DNA from: DASZHJ01 sp035517495
GTDB taxonomy: Bacteria; Pseudomonadota; Alphaproteobacteria; ATCC43930; CGMCC-115725
Length of the DNA: 64,000 nucleotides
NCBI GenBank assembly: GCA_035517495.1
Contig: DATIYT010000144.1
Span: forward strand, 1 to 64,000
Direction of reading: 5' to 3'
Below are positions 57,195 through 64,000 of the stretch, piece by piece. The number at the start of each line of letters is the position of its first letter. Positions within the stretch are counted from its first letter, which is position 1. Position numbers and translations under genes: made by a program. Below the pieces are notes generated by a model. The model saw only the letters and a list, made by a program, of their open reading frames with translations, was not told the DNA's origin and searched no databases.

Positions 57195-58534
57195 AGAGCC
57201 AGAGGCGATCGATCCCGCTCATTCGTTCCATTACCCTCGCGCTTAGCCTCGTGATTGCGACCGCGGGCACCGCGTTCGCCGACCTCACCATCGATTTCAA
57301 TCAAGCGTCGATTCAGCCGATCCCGATCGCGATACCGGCGTTCACTGGCGGCGCCGGCAGCGATCAGCAGAGCGGGCGGGATATCGCACAGGTCGTGAGC
57401 GCCGATCTCGAGCGCTCCGGCCTGTTCACACCGATCGACCCGCGCGCCTACATCCAGTTGGTCACCGACACGCGCACCGAGCCGCGCTTCGGCGATTGGC
57501 GGTTGATCAACGCGCAGGGGCTGGTGACCGGCGACGTCGTGACGCAAGGCGACGGCCGGCTCAAGGTTGATTTCCGGCTCTGGGACGTGGTGCAAGGCCA
57601 GCAGCTCACCGGCTTCGCCTACACGACGACGCCGCAGAACTGGCGGCGCATCGCACATATCATCGCCGATGCGATCTATAAGCGCGTCACCGGCGAGAGC
57701 GGCTATTTCGACACGCGGATCGTCTATGTTGCCGAAAGTGGACCGGCTACGCACCGCGTAAAGCGGCTCGCCATCATGGACCAGGACGGCGCCAATCACC
57801 GCTACCTGACGGATGGGCGCTCGCTGGTGTTGACGCCGCGCTTCTCGCCGACGCGCCAGGAAATCACCTACATGTCCTACGCGAGCGGCACGCCCCGCGT
57901 TTATCTGTTCAATATCGACACGGGCCAGCAGGAGATGCTGGGCGACTTCCCCGGCATGACCTACGCGCCGCGCTTCTCGCCCGATGGCGACAAGGTGATC
58001 ATGAGCCTCGCCAGCGGCGGCACCAGCGCAATCTATAGCTTCGATCTGCGCACACGCCACGCGGTACAGATCACCGACAAGACCGCGATCGACACCTCGC
58101 CATGCTATTCGCCCGATGGCGCGAAAATTGTTTTCAACTCCGACCGCGGCGGCTCGCAGCAGCTCTACACGATGAATGCCGACGGCAGCAACATTCAGCG
58201 CATCAGCCACGGCGAGGGCAACTACGGAACGCCGGTCTGGTCGCCGCGCGGTGACCTCATCGCCTTCACCAAGATCGACGCCAGCAGCTTTTATATCGGG
58301 GTGATGAAGCCCGATGGTTCGGGCGAGCGGCTGCTCACCAACGGCTTCCTGGTGGAAGGGCCCACATGGGCGCCCAATGGCCGCGTGCTGATGTTCTTTC
58401 GCCAGAATCCGGGAGGGCCGCGCGGCGATGCCGTGCGGCTCTATTCGATCGATCTCACCGGCCGCAACGAGCGCGAGGTCATCACGCCCCAGGACGGCTC
58501 GGATCCCGCTTGGTCGCCGCTTGGAAGCCCTTGA
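57191..58534 (+). CDS. tolB: Tol-Pal system beta-propeller protein TolB
   Basis: A 447-residue periplasmic protein. A signal peptide ends near residue 30 (GTAFADL); the N-terminal domain is followed by six WD40-like PD40 blades (RFSPTRQEITYMSYASGTPRV, RFSPDGDKVIMSLASGGT, YSPDGAKIVFNSDRGG and others). It binds Pal and TolA during outer-membrane constriction. ATGA overlap with tolA. Confidence 0.96.
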   Translation: MKSQRRSIPLIRSITLALSLVIATAGTAFADLTIDFNQASIQPIPIAIPAFTGGAGSDQQSGRDIAQVVSADLERSGLFTPIDPRAYIQLVTDTRTEPRFGDWRLINAQGLVTGDVVTQGDGRLKVDFRLWDVVQGQQLTGFAYTTTPQNWRRIAHIIADAIYKRVTGESGYFDTRIVYVAESGPATHRVKRLAIMDQDGANHRYLTDGRSLVLTPRFSPTRQEITYMSYASGTPRVYLFNIDTGQQEMLGDFPGMTYAPRFSPDGDKVIMSLASGGTSAIYSFDLRTRHAVQITDKTAIDTSPCYSPDGAKIVFNSDRGGSQQLYTMNADGSNIQRISHGEGNYGTPVWSPRGDLIAFTKIDASSFYIGVMKPDGSGERLLTNGFLVEGPTWAPNGRVLMFFRQNPGGPRGDAVRLYSIDLTGRNEREVITPQDGSDPAWSPLGSP

Positions 58535-58688
58535 ACCATAGCATGAGGGACTCTATATTCGCGCGCGTTTCGCCGGACTTCTGCGCCGGAAAGGGTGGGG
58601 CGGGGCGGCAGTTTCGTGTCGGTCCTCGATCAACGCCGTATCAATCCCGATCAATCCCAGTACAAAGCTCAGCAAAGGGGAACAAAAG

Positions 58689-59168
58689 ATGAAGCTCAAG
58701 ACTTTGTGGGTCGTCGCTGCCGTTTTGCTTGTTGCCGCATGCCACCAGCAGGCGCCCGAGAGCGCCGCGCCGGGCCCCGCGCCCGCACCCGCGCCCTCCG
58801 GGCCCGTCGGCGTCGACGCGCTGCGCCAGCAGTTGGTGCAGGTTGGCGATCGCGTATTCTTTGGCTTCAACCGCAGTGACATCACACCGGAGGCCCAGCA
58901 AATCCTCTCGCGCCAGGCACAACTGCTGCAGGCAAATCCCAGCATCAGTATCACGATTGCGGGGAATTGCGACGAGCGCGGCACGCGCGAGTACAATCTT
59001 GGCCTGGGTGAGCGCCGCGCCAATGCGGCCAAGCAGGCTCTGGTGGCGCTTGGCGTCAATCCGGCCCGCATCACCACCATCAGCTACGGCAAGGAGCGTC
59101 CGTCGGTTCCCGGCCACAATGAGCAAGCCTGGGCGCAGAACCGCAACGCCATCACGACGATCAACTGA
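58689..59168 (+). CDS. pal: Peptidoglycan-associated lipoprotein Pal
   Basis: A 159-residue outer-membrane lipoprotein. The lipobox is LLVAAC with acceptor Cys21, followed by an Ala/Pro-rich linker and an OmpA-like domain that binds diaminopimelate in peptidoglycan (NPSISITIAGNCDERGTREYN, LGLGERRANAAKQAL). AAAGGGGAAC gives the ribosome site. A strong terminator follows. Confidence 0.96.
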   Translation: MKLKTLWVVAAVLLVAACHQQAPESAAPGPAPAPAPSGPVGVDALRQQLVQVGDRVFFGFNRSDITPEAQQILSRQAQLLQANPSISITIAGNCDERGTREYNLGLGERRANAAKQALVALGVNPARITTISYGKERPSVPGHNEQAWAQNRNAITTIN

Positions 59169-59196
59169 GTCTCATCGGCGGATTGTCTCTGAAAGC

Positions 59197-59250
59197 GCGC
59201 CCGCTTCCCGGAGCCCAGTTTGGGCGGTGTGGGGCGGGCGCCCTTTTTTT
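59197..59250 (+). terminator. Rho-independent terminator of the tol-pal operon
   Basis: GCGCCCGC (59197-59204) pairs with GCGGGCGC (59234-59241), enclosing an inner GCCCA-GTT-TGGGC hairpin, and seven T residues follow at 59244-59250. It separates pal from cpoB. Confidence 0.8.
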
Positions 59251-59451
59251 GCCCAAATGGCGAGTTAGCGTATTCTAAGGCCGCTTTCGCGGCGTGCGGC
59301 ATGGGCGCATGCTCCGGTTGAAATGAATCGGTGCGTGCCGGGGGTTCGGAGGGCCAGCTGCATTTTTTCGCGCCGAATCGGTGTCCGTCTCGTGACCGGG
59401 GCGGGAAGCACCCAAACGGAGCTCTGCAACGGGCCGTGACGATGCGTGACG

Positions 59452-60483
59452 ATGATTGAACGATGGCTTCCCGCGACCGCGTTCGCGCTGTTCGCGGTGC
59501 TGGCGTGCGTCAGTGCCCTTGCCCAGAGCGATGACCAACTGCGTCCGCTGATGGACCGCCTCGATCGCCTGGAACGCGACGTCAATCTGCTGCAGCGGCA
59601 GATCTATCGTGGCGGCGGATCATCGCCGCAGGGCACCGCGCCCACGGGCAGCGCGATCGATGCAGAGGTTCGCCTTGGCAGGATCGAGGAGCAAATGCGG
59701 GGGCTCACCGGGCAGATCGAAGACCTCAATTACAAAGTTCAGCAGTTGAGCCAGCGCCTCGACCGGCTGCAAACCGATATGGATTTTCGGCTGCAACAAC
59801 TGGAGCACCCCGGTAGCGCGCCTTCGGCGCCGCCCACGGCTTCGCCGCCGGCATTGCCGCCGGTGCCGCCCGCGCGCACGAGCGCCTTGAGCGCGCCGCC
59901 GACAGCCCCCGATTCCTCGGGTGGCGCACCGGTTCGCCTGCGACCACCGCCTGCAAGCGGCACCGCCGCCGCCGCTGCGCCCGCAGGGCCTGGGGGTTCG
60001 GGCGTACTGGGGACAGTTGTCGTCCCCGATGCGGACGCGGGCGGCACCGCTACTCCGCCCCAAACCGCGGCGCTCCCGCCGCAGAACCCAACCGGCTCGC
60101 CGCTCGAACAGTACAACGCCGCGTTCGCGCTGCTGCGGCAAGCGCGGTATGACGAAGCCGAGCAGGCGCTGCGCGCCTTCATTCAGCACAATCCCAAGGA
60201 TGCTCTGGCGGGCAATGCTCAGTATTGGCTCGGCGAGAGCTTCTTTGCGCGCCGCGATTATTCAAACGCGGCTTCAGCCTTCGCCGAGGGCTATGAAAAA
60301 TACCCGCACAGCCCAAAGGCGCCGGATGATCTGCTGAAGCTCGGCATCACGCTGGGGATACTGGGTCAGAAGGATAACGCGTGCCGGGTTTTTGCCCGGC
60401 TCGATCGTGATTTCCCGCAAGCCCAGACGGAGCTTCGCGATCGCGCGACATCGGAGAAAAAGCGCTTGGGCTGCGCCGCCTGA
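59452..60483 (+). CDS. cpoB: Tol-Pal coordinating TPR protein CpoB/YbgF
   Basis: A 343-residue periplasmic protein. The signal peptide ends near residue 25 (VSALAQ); a coiled coil spans about residues 30-110 (DRLDRLERDVNLLQRQI and VQQLSQRLDRLQ); a Pro/Ala-rich linker to about 220 precedes three tetratricopeptide repeats (YNAAFALLRQARYDEAEQAL, AQYWLGESFFARRDY, PDDLLKLGITLGILGQ). It coordinates outer-membrane constriction with cell-wall synthesis. The ATG at 59452 is preferred; a GTG at 59446 is in frame. It has its own promoter region after the terminator. Confidence 0.88.
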   Translation: MIERWLPATAFALFAVLACVSALAQSDDQLRPLMDRLDRLERDVNLLQRQIYRGGGSSPQGTAPTGSAIDAEVRLGRIEEQMRGLTGQIEDLNYKVQQLSQRLDRLQTDMDFRLQQLEHPGSAPSAPPTASPPALPPVPPARTSALSAPPTAPDSSGGAPVRLRPPPASGTAAAAAPAGPGGSGVLGTVVVPDADAGGTATPPQTAALPPQNPTGSPLEQYNAAFALLRQARYDEAEQALRAFIQHNPKDALAGNAQYWLGESFFARRDYSNAASAFAEGYEKYPHSPKAPDDLLKLGITLGILGQKDNACRVFARLDRDFPQAQTELRDRATSEKKRLGCAA

Positions 60484-60552
60484 ATTCGGCGGAGCTGGCG
60501 AGTGCGATTGGAGATGCGGGTCCGCTGGGACGCTAATTTGCTGGAGCCGTGC

Positions 60553-61845
60553 ATGCAGGCGCTGAGCGATGCGGAGTTCGCGGCCGGCCTCGATCGGCTC
60601 GGACCGTTCGAACAGCGCCCGCTGCTGGCGGTGGCGGTCTCGGGCGGCGCCGACAGCTTGGCGCTGGCGTTGCTGACGAGGGCGTGGGCGAAACGTCGCA
60701 GAGGACGGGTGGTCGCACTTACCGTGGACCACCGTCTGCGGGCGGAATCGACGGCGGAGGCGCGACAGGTCGGTCGCTGGCTGCGCCGGCGGGGTATCGC
60801 CCATGAAATCCTGACTTGGGATGGCCCCCATCCCAAGAGCGATCTTCAGTCGGCCGCCCGCGCCGCTCGCTATCGCCTTCTCGAAAGTTGGTGCCACGAG
60901 GCGTGCTGCCTGCACCTCCTCTTGGCGCACCATCGGGAGGATCAGGCCGAAACCTTCTGGCTGCGCTTGGCGCGCGGTAGTGGTCTCGACGGGCTATCGG
61001 CGATGCCCGCACTCGCCGAACGCCCGCAGTGCCGGCTGCTGCGGCCGCTGCTCGGTGTGGCGCCGGCGCGCCTGCGCGCCCGCCTTCAGGCGGAGCGGCA
61101 ACCCTGGATCGAGGATCGGAGCAACGCAAATCTCGCTTTCGCGCGTGTGCGAGTGCGGCGCAGTAGCGCCGTGCTGGCGGCCGAGGGACTCTCGGCAGAG
61201 CGGCTCGCCCAGACGATCCGCCAGCTCGGCCGCGCGCGCTCCGCTCTCGAGCAGGATGTAGCGAGGCTGCTGGCCCAGGTGGTTTGGATCGAGCCGATGG
61301 GGATTGCCGTCCTGGATCCTGGACCGCTCAGGGCTGCCTCGGCGGAGACGGCGCTCCGGGCACTGGCGGCGGTGCTGATGACGGTGTCGGGTAGCGACTA
61401 CCCGGCTCGGCGCGACCGGCTCGAACGGCTGTTCGAGTGGCTGACTTCGAGCCCCCTCGGCCGCGGTCGCACATTGGGTGGATGCCGGATTATACCGCAG
61501 CGCCACAAGGTATTGGTCTGTCGCGAATTTGCCGCAGTTGAGGAGGAGCGGGCTTTGTCTCGGGGTGGCGACGCCACCTGGGACGGGCGCTTTCGGATCG
61601 CGCTTAATACTAATGTCGGGCGAGCTCTTTCGGTGGCGGCGCTTGGGACCCATCGCCTATCGGCCGCAGACCGCCGGAGTTTGGCGCCGATTGCCGTGCC
61701 GGCGCGCGCGGCGTTGCCAGCGCTCTGGCGTGGGGGTCGGATCAAGGGCTTGATGCACCCGACGCTTGCGCGCCAAGGGTGCATGGCTCATCTGCAATTC
61801 CGACCGGCGCGTGCACTTTCACCGGTAGGCTTTACAGTTGTTTAA
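60553..61845 (+). CDS. tilS: tRNA(Ile)-lysidine synthetase
   Basis: A 430-residue enzyme that modifies C34 of tRNA(Ile2) to lysidine so that it reads AUA. The ATP-pyrophosphatase loop is LLAVAVSGGADSLAL near the N-terminus, followed by VVALTVDHRLRAES, LLAHHREDQAETFWLRLARGSGLDGLSAM and QPWIEDRSNANLAF. The ATG at 60553 is chosen because GGAG stands at a proper distance and the P-loop then lies about 35 residues from the start; ATG 60514 and GTG 60502 are in frame. Confidence 0.92.
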   Translation: MQALSDAEFAAGLDRLGPFEQRPLLAVAVSGGADSLALALLTRAWAKRRRGRVVALTVDHRLRAESTAEARQVGRWLRRRGIAHEILTWDGPHPKSDLQSAARAARYRLLESWCHEACCLHLLLAHHREDQAETFWLRLARGSGLDGLSAMPALAERPQCRLLRPLLGVAPARLRARLQAERQPWIEDRSNANLAFARVRVRRSSAVLAAEGLSAERLAQTIRQLGRARSALEQDVARLLAQVVWIEPMGIAVLDPGPLRAASAETALRALAAVLMTVSGSDYPARRDRLERLFEWLTSSPLGRGRTLGGCRIIPQRHKVLVCREFAAVEEERALSRGGDATWDGRFRIALNTNVGRALSVAALGTHRLSAADRRSLAPIAVPARAALPALWRGGRIKGLMHPTLARQGCMAHLQFRPARALSPVGFTVV

Positions 61846-61956
61846 TTTGAGGCGCATCTTATCTTTAGCTCAATGGGTCGTCGCAGCCGCGAGCCCCGGC
61901 ACGGGTGGCCGAGGATACGGTGAGCGGGCCCCGGCGCCGTTGAAAGGCCTTGGGTC

Positions 61957-63882
<1,926 letters not shown>

Positions 63883-63913
63883 TCGGCGGTGCCGGACCGC
63901 TCTATTGATCAAC

Positions 63914-63939
63914 GAAGCCCCGCCGATCGGCGGGGCTTC
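63914..63939 (+). terminator. Palindromic terminator-like hairpin after ftsH
   Basis: GAAGCCCCGCCGATCGGCGG and GGCTTC form a perfect 26-base palindrome 31 bases after the ftsH stop. It lacks a long T-run (only TTT at 63945), so termination is likely but not certain. The last 60 bases of the window contain no recognisable gene start. Confidence 0.55.
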
Positions 63940-64000
63940 GCCGCTTTGGCGGGCAAAGCAGGGTCTCGCCTGCGGCTCCAGCCATCCGGATTCTTGCACG

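Overview
The window is a GC-rich, tightly packed chromosomal segment from an alphaproteobacterium. The evidence is the gene orders yebC-ruvCAB-ybgC-tolQRAB-pal-cpoB-tilS-ftsH and argH-lptM-lysA, a CpdR-type single-domain response regulator beside ftsEX, the imuA-imuB-dnaE2 mutagenesis cassette under a GAAC-N7-GAAC (alphaproteobacterial LexA) box, and PutA without a DNA-binding domain. Hyphomicrobiales/Rhizobiales or Rhodospirillales would fit; I cannot narrow it further. I saw no rRNA, tRNA, CRISPR array, transposase or prophage.

Layout. 0-2.4 kb: a fluoroacetate-dehalogenase-like hydrolase, a GNAT acetyltransferase, and a toxin-antitoxin locus whose toxin has decayed. 2.5-9.2 kb: plsC, ydcF, ftsX, ftsE (minus strand), then a zinc-ribbon/DUF3426 protein and cpdR (plus), then a large TIGR02302 membrane protein. 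9.3-12.7 kb: lysA-lptM-argH (minus) and a TlpA thioredoxin. 12.7-19.1 kb: an accessory stretch with extragenic repeats, a GxxExxY gene with a duplicated 5' end, an esterase, gluQ, a flavin oxidase, a VOC protein, a DUF4743 NUDIX/ACT pair and a small lipoprotein. 19.3-22.9 kb: a surface-glycan block (GT4, GT2, FkbM methyltransferase, plus a facing methyltransferase-like gene). 23.2-25.0 kb: an outer-membrane porin with its own terminator.

25.2-31.7 kb (minus strand): HNH nuclease, 3-hydroxybutyryl-CoA dehydrogenase, etfA/etfB, cobalamin adenosyltransferase, a twin-TM protein, and an amino-acid binding protein coupled to an SDF-family symporter. 31.7-35.0 kb: transglutaminase, alpha-E and circularly permuted ATP-grasp genes. 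35.3-37.7 kb: a short methylenetetrahydrofolate-reductase homologue coupled to a methyltransferase that carries an N-terminal helix-turn-helix-like segment, preceded by three copies of a 9-bp half-site. 37.8-43.3 kb: SOS-controlled imuA-imuB-dnaE2, with a palindromic repeat apparently inserted in frame into dnaE2. 43.4-48.2 kb: an EF-hand protein, then trans-3-hydroxy-L-proline dehydratase coupled to PutA. 48.3-51.4 kb: cytochrome P450 and acyl-CoA synthetase. 51.6-63.9 kb: the conserved yebC-ruvCAB, Tol-Pal, tilS and ftsH run.

Many neighbouring genes overlap by 4 bases (ATGA or GTGA), implying translational coupling and helping to fix starts. The least ordinary parts are the HTH-methyltransferase/MetF pair with its operator-like repeats, the in-frame repeat in dnaE2, the REP-derived RuvC tail, the decayed toxin, and the binding-protein/symporter pair.
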